A stretch of 64,000 nucleotides of DNA from Arthrinium phaeospermum (GCA_006503535.1 QYRS01000012.1:1674001-1738000); one strand, 5' to 3'; positions 11,179 through 22,890 are shown, counted from the first letter of the stretch. Numbers and translations: made by a program. The notes: generated from the sequence alone by a model not told the origin.

Positions 11179-12315
11179 ATGGCGGGTGTCAACGGCCAAA
11201 GTGTCTTTTCCGACATGCATTACTTGGAGCCGAATGATATCTACGAGAGGGAGAAACCATACAGCCTGCGGTTTCCCCCGAGTGGCATCCCAGATCTTCC
11301 GCAATCCAATGTAAGAAGGGAGCGGCACCGGGTTCAATTTCGCAGCATGCGGGAGATGCCAAATCTCAGGCTCGATACTTGTGGCTTCGAGTTCCTGTGG
11401 TCCCCTTGCCCGATTTCTTACGAGGACTTCGATGATCAACAGAAGATACGAGATACCTACCTTGCAGATCTCTCCAAAAGCTTGAAGAGTACCCTTGGCG
11501 CGAAGTTTGTGATTCCACTGGACTTCTGTGTAAGGCTCTACGATATCTTCATTTCAGTGCTACACTAACACCGGCTCAGGTCAGAAGGCGCCATGAATCC
11601 TTTCCTATTTCAACAGGGAAGGATTACGAGCACAACCAGCCAACTTCTATGGCCCACATCGGTTCGTGAAAAGCCATGGACTCACCAATTTGATAGAGAT
11701 TCTGATGAACTAGACTTCACTGTCCGTGAAGGCGAGAGAATAATACGGATCTTGTTTGGAGATCGCGCTGGGGACATCCTCCAAAGCCGCTGGCAAATCA
11801 TCAAGCAAGAAGAAGTCTTTGGAGTGGAATCAACCATAACATACGACTGACCACAATGCAGTGCATGGAGACCCATCATTGGCCCGCTTAGCGACTGGCC
11901 CTTGGGGCTCTGCGACACAAGAACAGTCGACATCGAGTCAGACACGATGCCTGGCGACATTGTGTTCCGCAAATTCTTCACAGAGAACATTCAGGTTCAC
12001 TACAGTACCAATCATACCTGGTACTGGCTGCCGAGGCAGACTGTCCATGAAGTCCTTCTATTCAAGAGTGCTGAATCAGATCCCACCCGTGCACAAGGTG
12101 TGTTAAACACTGCCGGAGAGAGCGAGGGTGCACGTTGAGACTGACGGTTGTGTACTTTAGTGGTACCGCACGCGGGGTTTTACAACCCGAATGTCACGCC
12201 GGAAGACCTGCGCCGAGAGAGTGCTGATTGCCGCTTCCTTGTTTTCTATGCAGAGCTTGAAAAGTACCCCCCAATTGTCGGCAACATTTTTGGAAACAGC
12301 GTGCAAGGGTATTGA
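11179..12315 (+). CDS. AsaB/CmcJ-like hydroxylase-desaturase family protein
   Basis: Five exons: 11179-11529, 11580-11661, 11699-11804, 11862-12097 and 12161-12315. They total exactly 310 codons (309 aa), which supports even the unusual 37-nt intron 2 and the GC-AG intron 3. Family features: the N-terminal YLEPNDIYEREKPYSLRF, GFEFLWSPCPISYEDFDD, RRRHESFPISTG (split by intron 1), QPTSMAHID, QIINAWRPIIGPLSDWPL, and the C-terminal VPHAGFYNP with an acidic end. This is the fungal family annotated as CmcJ-like methyltransferase or AsaB-type hydroxylase/desaturase, related to 2-oxoglutarate/iron oxygenases. Members often tailor peptides or small molecules in metabolite clusters. No cluster backbone gene is adjacent, so the substrate is unknown. 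Confidence 0.88.
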
Positions 12316-12828
12316 GGGGCTCCAGTGCCCCTGCTCCTTCCACATAGTTCTCTTCTATCAAATGTGCTATGTAGTCTGATATGCATGCATATGTATCTTA
12401 GCCTGATGACTTCTAGCCAATAGATAAGCCCATTCTAACCGGTGAGACACCCTTGGTTATTGATCAACAGACCTGCATCTCCAAACCAATTCTGGGGCTC
12501 CATTGCAGTGGCTATCACCATACATGCGATCGCCCTTCGCCCCACACTCCCGACATTTCCTCATGCTGTACAGATATCACAGCACAATACGTTGCATGTG
12601 TTGAGACTCTATCAACACTCGTCACGCCAGAATCTGCCTTGAAGGGCTGTCCCCCTTTGTCCCGTGAAGCACAGGAAGAGACCAGCCCGGGCGATTGAAC
12701 CTGACGTTTTTTGTTAGCCCAAGGTCCCGATCTTGGTGTCATATCAGTTTTCACGCTCGTTTCACTATCATCGGGCGACTTTCCAGTCGCTTCTCAACGT
12801 GTCGGGACGTACCTGCCGCCAATCAAAC
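12316..12828. other. intergenic region upstream of the NLR gene
   Basis: Presumed promoter of the NLR gene. Short frames at 12442-12754 carry no domain. Nothing else supported. Confidence 0.6.
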
Positions 12829-15800
12829 ATGGCAATGGACTTCCGAGGCAAGGATTCAGAGCCACCACCAGCCCAGGCCTCCAAGCCCTTCCAAACAATC
12901 TACCGACTCGAGAGATCATCACCGGGCGTACAGTAGGAACCCTCTATCAAAATTATGAAAAGCCTGATTGACAATGCCATAGTGTATTGCTAATACCCGA
13001 TATCGGTACGGGCGCTCACCCGCCGTGGGGTATTTGCCATGGCCACTGGCTTGAAGCCTTTGAGAATCAGGACCAATCCATCTTGTTCCAGTCGTATGAT
13101 CATGGGATTTCGTCGAGCAACCTGTCATCGTGGGATACCATCATCGAAGAAGGACACACATTGCTTACATCAATTCATCAATATCACCAACATCACAATG
13201 TATGGAATATGGTTCGCAGCGGAGCCTCCCCTTAGTCGAACGGAGGAGCTTCTAACGTTAACAAACAGCCGGAGGAGCCCGAGCCGCTGATGTTCATGGC
13301 TCATGGCTTCGGTGGGTTCGTCCTCAAACAAGTACGTTATCCCACAGCTCGAAATGTGCCATCTTCTGACCTTGCATTCAAGGCGCTCAACATAGCCAGT
13401 ATGCATATTGGGAAATATCTCGACCTGTTCAGCGTCATAGCCGGGATAGTCTTTCTCGGCACACCACATCATCTGGACGATGCAACTGATGAGCAATACG
13501 GTGAGAGGATCGCATACATACTGAAGGCGAACATAGGAACGTGTCTACAACGTCAGATCTTTACGCGGTTGAAGAGAAATAGCTTTGTCCTTCGTGACAT
13601 ATCAGCTCGCTTCAGTAAAATCAGTCTCCAAGTACCTACACTTTCCGTATTCGGGACCAAAGCCAGCAAGCTGCGCGACAGTGGCATCTTCCAAAGGAGT
13701 AAATCATTGATTGTGAGTGAAACCCCATATCACTGCCTATATTCGTTTTTGACGGGTGTCTTTAGGTTGTGGATGGCCCTTTATCGAGAATTGGGTCCAG
13801 ATCAGAGGAGCTGCTGGGTCTAGATCTTGATCATGTCGAATTGCCCCGGCTGATTGAGGCTACCCACCATGGGGCAAACGACCACATGGAAGCCTGGCTT
13901 CTTACAACCATTGGTCGCTCCGTGTCTGACATAAAAGGACGTTCACGGCATAGTATGTCGCCATGCCATTGGGGTCAGAACTGCTGTTGACCTTTGAGGT
14001 GCTGATTCATTTTCTAGGCAGAACAAATTCCGAGCACAGTATCGACAGTTTCGCCAACATAGAAGACATCAGGAAAGGTTAGCTTTTCTTTTTAGCAATC
14101 CTTGGTTTTGTCCTTGACTAATAAGACCACCTCAGCACTATCTCCGGGGGCAAGCTCGTCAAGAGTTGCTCAGCACGGGTCAACTAGCACAAGCTCAATA
14201 GTTGATGTTGAAACTTTCCTTGAGGCTTCAACTGTCCAGCAAACCGACCCTCGAATACCGTGTTTCATGGTCGAGACATTCGTAAGGAACCCTGAGTTCT
14301 TCGGGCGCAGCGATGTCCTCAGTCGCCTTGATGAGTGCCTCCTACCGTCGAGGGACCTTTTGGTAGCTTCGCAGCCCGACAGAACCAGGGTCGGGGTACT
14401 CAGCGGCATGGCTGGCCTTGGGAAGACCGAGACAGCGATTGAGTATGCGTATAGTCGGGAGCAAGAGTTTGATTGCATCTTTTGGCTCAGAGCCGAAGAC
14501 ACAGGAAAGCTCGAAACCGATCTTGCACAGATTGCCATACGTCTGGGTATTCAAGACACATCAGACCCCCACAACAAAGCTATAAACAAAAGTTTAGCGC
14601 TGGGCTGGCTCACCGACCCTTTCAAGATAGAGTTGTGTGCATCATCACGTCAGAGAACTCCGGCAACATGGCTGATCATCTTCGACAACGCGGATGATCT
14701 TGGCGTCCTTTCTCCGTACAAGGACATCGCCAACTATGGTGCCGTATGGATCACCAGCAGGGACCCCCTGTCCAAAAGTGCTTATTCTCCATCAGCTCGG
14801 GATATCGAACTAAATCCCTTCGACAACATTGACGCAGGCAAACTTCTGCAACAAATAGCCGATGTGTCAGATCATGACGATGAAGCTCGACAGATCGGAG
14901 CTAAGCTAGGTGGATTGCCCATTGGAATTGCGCAGATGGGGAGCTTGATACGTTGGAAGTGTCTCTCATTTGCCGAGTTTTTGGGTATCTACGAGGCGAG
15001 ACTTGATGAGACAGAAGTGATCGAGTCGAACGCGCATTCATTACGTGAAACTGCCCGCGGCACCATTTCTACTATCTGGGCCATCGAGAAAATGTCAGAA
15101 GAAGCCAGGTATCTTTTGGAGATCATTGCCTTCCTCAATCCCGACCGCATCCAATCTTCACTCCTTTCAGCAAAGACTCCCGACCTTCCCACCTCCTCAA
15201 GCTACCCGCTGAAAAGGGGCTTGACGTTCTACGATGCCAGAAAAGAACTGATACGATCATCTCTCATAAGACGCAACGACAAGGAAGAATTCTGGGTCCA
15301 CAGACTGGTGCAGCACGCGGTGAGGACGAAAATGAGCCCCGAGCGCCGCATAGAGATATTCTCCAGAGCCATGTTCAGGGTAGCCTCGGAGTGGACCTCG
15401 CCTCCGAGTGCACATGAACCAGTATACTGGGATGCGATGGAGGCGCTACTTCCGCACGTGTTCTCTTTGAGAGACAATTACGTCAAGTACCTAAGCGACC
15501 GATCTGTTGAGAACCGCGACATTCTGGCACGCCTCCTACAACGTGCGGCCTGGTTGGTCAACCCCTCTCGGTACTATATCAAACACAGATGTTCTGACAA
15601 TTAGATAGGTATCAGATCGAGCGTGGAGTCTTCAACGGTCCCCGACCGATGCTTCTGCTGGCACTGAACATTTGCGAACAGAGCGACCGGAACGACCCAC
15701 GGATTTTGGACCTCGAATCCGACGTATATGCAAGTCTGGGCGCGGTGGCAGTCGAAACGAACGACGCCGATTCCTGTCTCAAGTACAACAAACAACATTT

Positions 15801-16595
15801 GGAAATTCAACTCAATGCCCAAAAACAATCTGAAACACCCATTGAAAAGCTGCCGCGGGCCTATAACCAAATCGGATTGGCATGGATGATGGCCCGAGAT
15901 TACGAGAAAGCCGAGTCGTGCTTTTCAAATTCTATCACAGGCTTGAAAGCTTTACCAAATCCTGAAATCAATATCACGTCGATTATCGTGGCAAATATTG
16001 GCCTCACCTACTGGCTCCAAGGAAGACTGGGCGATGCTGCAGCTGTGCTGGAAGAGGGCCTTAAGGACAGGGAAGAGGTCTACGGGTTCATGGACAAGCA
16101 CTCCTTCCGGTAATGACTCCCATCTGTAGCCCAGTGCCTTGTTTACTCACCTTCTTCTGCAGCACTGGCAGACTCCTCCACGCACTTGGGAATGTGTATC
16201 TCGACCAAGGCCAGGTGGAAAAGAGCGAGCAGTTCCACTGTCGAGCACTAACTCAGTATCAATCCACCATCGGCAATCACCACCACAGAACTGCGGATGT
16301 CTGCCATAAGGTCGCACAGCATTGTTTGAGAAACGGCCACCGGGAACAAGCTCTGCGACTGGTAGACCAAGCGCTAAAGGTATGGTCAACTGACGAGCCC
16401 AGCTATCGGCCCGAAATCGCCCGCACGACATTTTTGAAAGCGAAGGTGATCATGGCGCTGGATAGGGAGATGGAAGCGGCGGTCTTGTACCAAAAGGCCA
16501 TTAGTTTACGCAAACGCTTGACGATTCCACTGAAGAAGCACGAGCAGCTTGGCGAGGCTGACTTTGATGAGCTGGTAACCTTTTGGTCGCGGTAG
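12829..16595 (+). CDS. NLR: alpha/beta-hydrolase-like domain, NB-ARC and TPR repeats
   Basis: Nine exons: 12829-12932, 12983-13199, 13269-13331, 13383-13712, 13766-13952, 14018-14077, 14136-15570, 15609-16109 and 16163-16595. They sum to exactly 1110 codons (1109 aa). Residues about 35-300 resemble the SesB-type lipase fold (LLIPDIGTGAHPPWG; VFLGTPHH), but the GxSxG elbow reads AHGFGGFVLKQ, so the nucleophile Ser is Gly. Residues about 375-700 are NB-ARC: Walker A GMAGLGKT (Lys about 417), LIIFDNADD, WITSRDP and GLPIGIAQM. The C-terminus (about 800-1109) holds TPR-like repeats (LGNVYLDQGQVEKSEQF). Fungal proteins of this build act in non-self recognition and cell death: TPR senses, NB-ARC oligomerises, the N-terminal domain executes. 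Frame intact. The 38-nt intron 7 is very short but required. Confidence 0.92.
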
Positions 16596-16836
16596 AGTGC
16601 CACGAACACGACAGCTTCCGTCCGGTGTTTCGTTTCTTTAATCACACATCACTGTACCGATGCTGTATATAACAATCTGGGACAGAAGACGCTCATTGAA
16701 TCATGTCATATACGAGAGGAGTTTACTAGTTGTTGTGTATTTCGTCGTCCTCGTGCCTCTCTTACCCCTTTTCTTGCCAAATACACCAAGAGCATTATAT
16801 ACATCCAAGGGTTGACCACTGCCGTGCATCTGGTCA
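16596..16836. terminator. shared 3' region of convergent NLR and kinase-like genes
   Basis: 241 bp between the NLR stop and the kinase-like stop. AT-rich stretches (TATATAACAATC; ATTATATACATC) could serve polyadenylation from either strand. Antisense overlap of 3' UTRs is likely but inferred. Confidence 0.4.
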
Positions 16837-18459
16837 TCAGAAGACTACTTGTCTGTTCGCATCCAATATCATCTGCTGTACAAACCTTCGAATCGAAGCG
16901 TTGGACTCGTACTGCTCCTGGCCAGGATAGTCACGCGCATTGCGACCGAAAACGGCCCCAGTTGCTATGGCAAGAATGTCCTCGAGTTGAGGACGGTCCT
17001 TTTGATTTGATATCTGTTAGCCTCGATTGGATGCTAATCAAACCGAGCGGCAGCAAGGGGAATTGTCAACTGACCTTGTACTGTGCAGACATCATCCTGC
17101 CGATGAGCCGCCGCAGTGTCCGATCGAGCCAAGGAAACTGCCCCGCGGCCGGTCCCCACAGATGGACTGCGTGTGTTCGGATCCCGGTCATGTCCACCGG
17201 TGGGTTGGTGGGCTCGGCCCCGAGATAGCCGCTGATCAGCCGCATCACGGCCTGTTCCAGATGAAAAAGAAATCCCCGTCAGTAACACATCGGACTCAGA
17301 TAGAGGGGTAGATAACTGTTTCACCTACCTCTGCCGCCTTTCTCACGTTGGAAGCCTGGCCTTGATATATGTTGGCGTTCTGTGTGTCGGGCGGCTGGAG
17401 ACGCACGTCTGTGGTTGCCGCCATGCCGAAGTCGATCAATTTGAACGGGGGGACGAGAGAGTGCTCTATCACGTCGGCCTGTAGGCTTCCGATCATGACT
17501 GTTCCATATTATATCAGGATACTGTTTCATTAACGCCTGCAAGAGTTGTTAGGGGGGCTTACTGTTGTTCAGATGCATGTCGTTATGCGCCCAGGGGACG
17601 GGTGCCCTACCTGGCGGGACCTTCTCGAGCTCCGTCGCCTGGCCTTGGTTGCCCCGCGGAGGCCATGCGAGGCCTACACAGGCCCTAATAACTGAGAGTT
17701 GCGTGCGAGTCAATATCGGTGGAGGACTGTTTCGGAAGTAGCGAGGGCAATCCTTCAATAGGGCAATGCAAGAAGATTTTACGTACGGCATAACATAATG
17801 AACCAGAGCACGCGGTTCGGCACCTGTACTTGCGCCTGGGTGACTCGCAGCAGAAGGTCCCAGAGCGACCCGTTCTCCAAGAACTCGGTGACGATGGAGG
17901 GCCCGACCAACCCCCCGAGCGGGCTTGGATTCCGGTTGTCCTCCAAGTTGTTTTGGTCCCGATAGTCCACCATCTGGATGATGTGCGCCGACCCTCGGAA
18001 GTTCTAACCAGACAAGAAGTGTTTTCGTCAGCCACATCTGTTTCGAATCGGCCCTTTCTCACGTCTCTACTCTTTTCGCCTTTCTTTCTTCGTTTTCTTC
18101 TTTTTTTCCTGGCTCACCTTCAATGCTCCGATTTCCTTGCGCAGATCCGCCACGGCTCCGGCGCCTAGGGCTCGCTTGATGATGAACCGTTTTGGGGGGT
18201 TCTTTCGTGTGTCTTCCAGCAGGGCGGTGACTCCGAACTTGCCCTGGCCCACTATGCGCTTAAAATGGACGGTGTTGCGGCCAGCGAAATGGTTCTTCAG
18301 AGTGTCTGTGATCCCTTGCTTGGAGAAAGGATCCACCGTCTTCTTTTGAAACCAAGGATTCACCGGTGGGTTCCCCCGACCGTTCCCCCGACCATTCCCC
18401 TGACCATTCCCTCGTCCATTCCCCTGTCCATTTCCCTGTCCAACCCCACGAAACAACAT
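16837..18459 (-). CDS. protein-kinase-like protein with Gly/Asn-rich N-terminus
   Basis: Six exons: 18459-18118, 18003-17787, 17691-17563, 17498-17329, 17251-17075 and 16998-16837. The total is exactly 399 codons (398 aa). Residues 7-30 are a GNGQGNGRGN repeat. The kinase core follows: glycine loop VGQGKFG (71-77), ATP Lys in FIIKRAL (95), catalytic loop HNDMHLNN (222-229; HND in place of HRD, but Asp and Asn kept), IDFGMA (251-256), then DRPQLEDIL near the C-terminus. This matches divergent kinase-like proteins common in filamentous fungi, with unknown substrates. A 3' splice-site-like pyrimidine tract (TCTCTTTCTAG) lies at about 18509-18499, just upstream of the chosen ATG in an open frame, so an extra 5' exon may exist. 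Confidence 0.82.
18361..18440 (-). repeat. 12-bp coding repeat (Gly-Asn-Gly-Gln/Arg)
   Basis: Tandem copies of a 12-bp unit (plus strand ATTCCCCTGACC / GTTCCCCCGACC) encode the GNGQ/GNGR tract at the kinase-like protein's N-terminus. Length is likely polymorphic and stays in frame. Confidence 0.75.
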
Positions 18460-19558
18460 TGGGGGTCTAAGCTCCGCCTGGGCTTGGGAAGGGGCGTCAC
18501 TAGAAAGAGAAAAAAAGATGCAATAAATGTTCAGGTAAGGAATGGTAGCATCAAAACTTTGAGGGAGGGTGGCAGAGCGAGTGGTCTGCCAATTGCACGC
18601 ACCGAAGGTCGGACTGGGAAAATGTCCATTGTATTACGGATGCAGTAAAGAAGTTCTTTATTAGTGAGGATTCCTACAATTTCACAAGCAACAACGACAA
18701 AGAAGCCAAATCAGCTCAAACTAGGCACGGATGAGACTTTACCTGAGTTGACAATGAGATTTTGCATTTGATGGGGATACAAATCAAGTAAGAGCTGTGA
18801 GCTCAGTTCGGCACCCTGCTTTCAACTGAAAGACTCCGCCCTGGGAAATAGAAGGTGTTGTTGAAATAGACTTACCGGGAAGATCAAATCACAATAGGCT
18901 GCATTTAGATTTTGCCATCGGTCCGGTTCTGGCCCCCGACTGGATGTCTAGCGTAGTAATACCGTGGGGACTGTCCCTGATATAATTAGACCGCACATTT
19001 ACACTAGAAAGTATGCAGCTAAGAAAGCTTATCATGGTGATACAGGATCTAGAGCACATTTGCTGCAGCCTAGATGCCGCGTCTTCTTTGTTCCGCCAAG
19101 GCTCGTGGGAGTTCAGGAATAGCGCCTGGTCAGCCAATAGCAACTGTGCAGCAGTTCGCTACAGAATGGCGGAATGAGTACGGAGTAACAAGTTCCGAAG
19201 ATCATGCCACAAATTGGTTGCTGACATTCCTGCCCAATCCCATATCCACATAACTTTGTCCCGAGACAGAGCCACATCACTACTCTTAGCTATTTGGGGG
19301 CGGCTGACTGCAAGTTTGACTGGGGCTTGGGATTCCGTTTAGACGCCAAAGCTTATCCCCGTAAACTGCATCGTACGATCGGCTAGATCTGTGCCACACT
19401 GGAATCCTTCCGAGCGTTATTATGGGGCAAACCGTTTGGGTCTAGATTACTAGCCTGCACAGCCTATGTTGAGTTGATAGAGTATAAGTCTGACGGCTAG
19501 AACAATGTGAAACGACTCGAAGTAGGATATCAACTGCAAAGACCATCAGTCAATCATC
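18460..19558. other. intergenic region of about 1.1 kb (divergent promoters)
   Basis: Lies between the divergent kinase-like and FAD-oxidase genes. A possible unassigned 5' exon of the kinase-like gene may occupy 18490-18650. A TATA-like GAGTATAAG at about 19480 sits some 75 bp upstream of the oxidase ATG. No other gene supported. Confidence 0.5.
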
Positions 19559-21322
19559 ATGAAGTTGCTGCATATTTCCATCGCTATCGGGCATGCTTGC
19601 CTTGCGCTGGGTAGCCACATGGGCGCATATCGCAGAGCGACGACCAATTCATCGGTTGATTTAAAATCAATTTTGACTGACGATGGCGTCAAGTGGTCTT
19701 CACCTCACAAGCCGGTTTCATTCCCGGGTGATACGGATTTCTCAAGTGCCACGACAAGGTGGTCGACCTACAAGGCCCCAACGTACCGAGCAGCGATACG
19801 CCCCGAGACCGAGGAAGATGTCAAGAAAGCCGTGAGATACTCTTTCTGCTGGACACATTCTGCAACTTGAGCAGCCAGAACTAACTGTGTTTTCGCAGGT
19901 TCGTGTCGCTAGAGACAACGGTATCCCCTTTTTGGCAACAGGTGGGCGCCATGGATATGCGACTACCCTGGGCAAACTCCAAGGTGGCATTGCTGTTGAT
20001 CTCAGCAAGCTCAACTCTATCAACATTGACAAAGAGGCCGGCACGTTGACTGTCGGGCCGGGTGTCCATTTCGGCGAGATATTTGGTCCAATGTTTGATG
20101 CTGGATACATGCTACGTGAGTAACGTAACTATTTGCTGGCCATGGTTACTGACATTACCCCAGCCACTGGAACTTGCTCTTGTGTTGGCGTGATAGGCGC
20201 AACCATCGGAGCAGGAATCGGTCGCCTCTCGGGTATATATGGTCTCCTGGTGGATCAGCTGGTTTCTGCTCGGGTCGTGACGGCCGACGGGCAGACGGTA
20301 GAAGCCTCCAACACGTCCCACCCGGACCTGTTCTGGGGCATCCGGGGCGCCGGCGCCAACTTCGGGATCCTCACCTCCGCCACGTATAAGTTGTCTCCCA
20401 TTGTCAACGGCGGCAACATGTACAGCTACGACATGGTCTTCCCGGCCGAGAAGAGCAAGGAGTACTGGGAAGTGCTCGCCTCGTTCGATGACGGCGCTAG
20501 TGCGCTGCCGGCTAAGCTGGCGGTGGTGACTTCTGTTGAGTACGATGACAAAGCGGGCAAGGTGAGCCAAACGCCCCTATACGAACTATACAGAGCTCAA
20601 AAAGTCTAACGAGGGCGTGCAGGCACGAATAATGGCCAGCTGGGTGTACTTCGGGGCCAAAGAAGAGGCCGAGCCCATTGTCCGCCCGGTCCTCGATCTC
20701 GGCCCCACGTTCGTCAATGCCACTGTCGCCCATTGGACCAGGCAGGGCGCCGAGCTCGCATTCGGGATAGATGAGCATGTGTGCGAGGACAACAAGATAT
20801 ACGACATCTACACTGTGAGCTCGAAGAAACTGGATACAGCCACTATGCAGTCCGCCTTTGAGAAGATGGCCAACTTCTACAAGGAGTTCCCCGGCGGACG
20901 GGACTCCACCTTAACGATAGAGGCCTTTCCGACTCAGGGAAACCTGAAGGTGCCGGTCGACGCTACTGCGTACCCCTGGAGAGATGCCAAATACAACGTG
21001 TTAGTCTGTCACTTCTAACAAAGCGAACCACACATTCTCATGTTTCAAACTAACCAACACATGTATTAGGATGGTGCAACTCATGTGGAAAGAGCCCAAC
21101 GGGGCGGTCGAGAAGCCAGCCACACGTTTAGCGACAGGGATCCGTGATGACATCGCGGCCACCTCTGGCTATGACGGCTTAGCGGTATATGTGAACTACG
21201 GACACGGTGATGAGAGGCCCGAGCAGATCTACGGTGCTGACAAGCTGGGCAGGTTGGCCAGCATTAAGAAGACATGGGATCCCAAGAATGCTTTCGCTTT
21301 CAGTTATCCGATACCCAGGTAG
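19559..21322 (+). CDS. secreted FAD-linked oxidase (PCMH/berberine-bridge type)
   Basis: Five exons: 19559-19831, 19899-20115, 20164-20561, 20623-20999 and 21070-21322. They total 506 codons (505 aa). A hydrophobic signal peptide (MKLLHISIAIGHACLALG) starts the protein. The FAD domain shows AAIRPETEEDV, then GGRHGYA with the His expected to bind FAD covalently, and GTCSCVGVIGATIGAGIG with a Cys positioned for a second covalent link. HPDLFWGIRGAGANFGI is characteristic of the family. The C-terminal BBE segment ends near VYVNYG ... PKNAFAF, the usual position for the final strand. Such enzymes oxidise alcohols, sugars or alkaloid-like substrates with oxygen and are frequent in metabolite clusters. 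It is followed 300 bp later by an SDR on the same strand. Frame intact. Confidence 0.92.
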
Positions 21323-21622
21323 AGCTTATGACGTGTAGTTTAGAGTCAAGCAACTGCAGGAGATAGACCAGATATCAGATGCGGTGTACCTAGTTCGTCT
21401 TGTCACGTTTCACAGATGCAGCCAGGAATTGAGTTGTCACTTGAAAGTCCGGTTCGTCGTCAGGTCCGCTAGAGGGGATGAGACATATTGACGTAGCCTA
21501 AGTACTTGTTCACTCCTTTATTAGGACTGAGGCACTGACATGCTTGTAAATACCGATCCTGGCTGTGCCCCACAGGCTTCATTCTTCCCAAATCTCCCCA
21601 CCATCTCTCTGTAGTAACGATT

Positions 21623-22890
21623 ATGCCGGACTTCGACACGACACCGGAAGAGCGGGCCGCCCTGGATGCCTTCATTCAACGTCAGCTGAGGGCAACTCCA
21701 CGCGCCGTAGAGCGGGGTGAAGTAGACCTCAGCGGCAAAACCGCCATCGTCACTGCAGCCGACACCGGTCTCGGCCTCGAATGCGCGCGGCAGCTTCGGA
21801 ACCTGGGCATCACACGACTTATCCTCGCCGTGCGCGATCAGGACAGAGGCTTCCTGGCCCGCGCAGAGCTGTTGGGCGAACCCGTCCACTACACAGACGA
21901 CGGCCACGTCCACCCACCGCCTGCGCCGCTCTGGAAACGCATCGCCAGCGCCCAGGACTTCCATGACCCTGACGACTACGACTACCCGATCGAGCCTCGC
22001 GGCGGCGACTCGAAGCCTCCGCCGCTGATATACGAGATCCAAGGTATCGAGGTCTGGGATCTGGACCCCGCTAGTTACGACTCCATCACGGCGTTTGCCG
22101 TCCGCGCGGCGCGGGGCTTGGTCCGGCTCGACATCTTCGTCCACACGGCCGGCGTCGCCAACAAGGACTTCGTCCGCCATCCGGTCACGGGCCACGAGGA
22201 GATGCTGCAGGTCAACTACCTGTCGCTCGTGCTTCTAACGCTGCTGATGCTCCCGACCCTGCGGAAGGACGCGGCCTCGCCCGGCGGCCGACTGTTCCAC
22301 GTCAACCCCGACGGGGCCTCCGGGGCCAAGTTTGCGTTCCCCGAGCGGGACGGGCCGCCGGCGTCTCTGTTCGCCGCGCTCGACGACGAGTCCCAGTTCG
22401 ACGACGGCGCGGACCGGTACTACACCGTCAAGGTGTTGGCGGGCCTCTTCTTTGCCGAGCTGGCCAGGCGGGTCTCGCCCGCGGTCGGCGTCCTCGACGC
22501 GCGGGGCCCGGGCCCCTGCCGCTCGGGCATGCGGCGCGGCTTGCGCGGCTTCTGCCGCGGCGTGTTCGATCGCCTCTTTCACCGCGTGGACGACATTGGC
22601 GCGCGCACGCCTGCGGAGGCGGCGATGAAAGAGTACATCGAGTCTCGCGGGCATTTCTCAGAAGCCGACATGATACTGCTGTAAGTATCGATTCTTTTCC
22701 GGATTCTTATATCTTGCTTGAGCGTTGGAAGCTCACCAAAGTCTATTATTCATCTCACGATAGTATGGCGCCCCTGGTTCATATGCCCCAGGGCGACGTT
22801 GAACTCGCCGAGCAGCTCTGGAACGAGACCATGCAAGAGCTGAAGCCGTTCGGGGTGGAAAAGATCATTGAGAGTCTGTGGAACGAGTAA
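21623..22890 (+). CDS. short-chain dehydrogenase/reductase (SDR)
   Basis: Two exons, 21623-22680 and 22764-22890, with donor GTAAGT inside the final Leu codon. The total is 395 codons (394 aa). The Rossmann motif reads TAADTGLGLE (classical TGxxxGxG with Ala for the first Gly); HTAGVA stands in for NNAG; the active site YYTVK follows a PDG-type Ser region; and the GPGPCRSG turn is where PGxxxT usually sits. An insertion of about 70 residues (around residues 75-140, rich in Pro and Asp) makes it longer than a normal 250-300 aa SDR. It resembles fungal retinol-dehydrogenase/WW-oxidoreductase-like SDRs. Likely an NAD(P)-dependent alcohol/ketone oxidoreductase. Head-to-tail with the FAD oxidase and tail-to-tail with the hydrolase. 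Confidence 0.88.
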
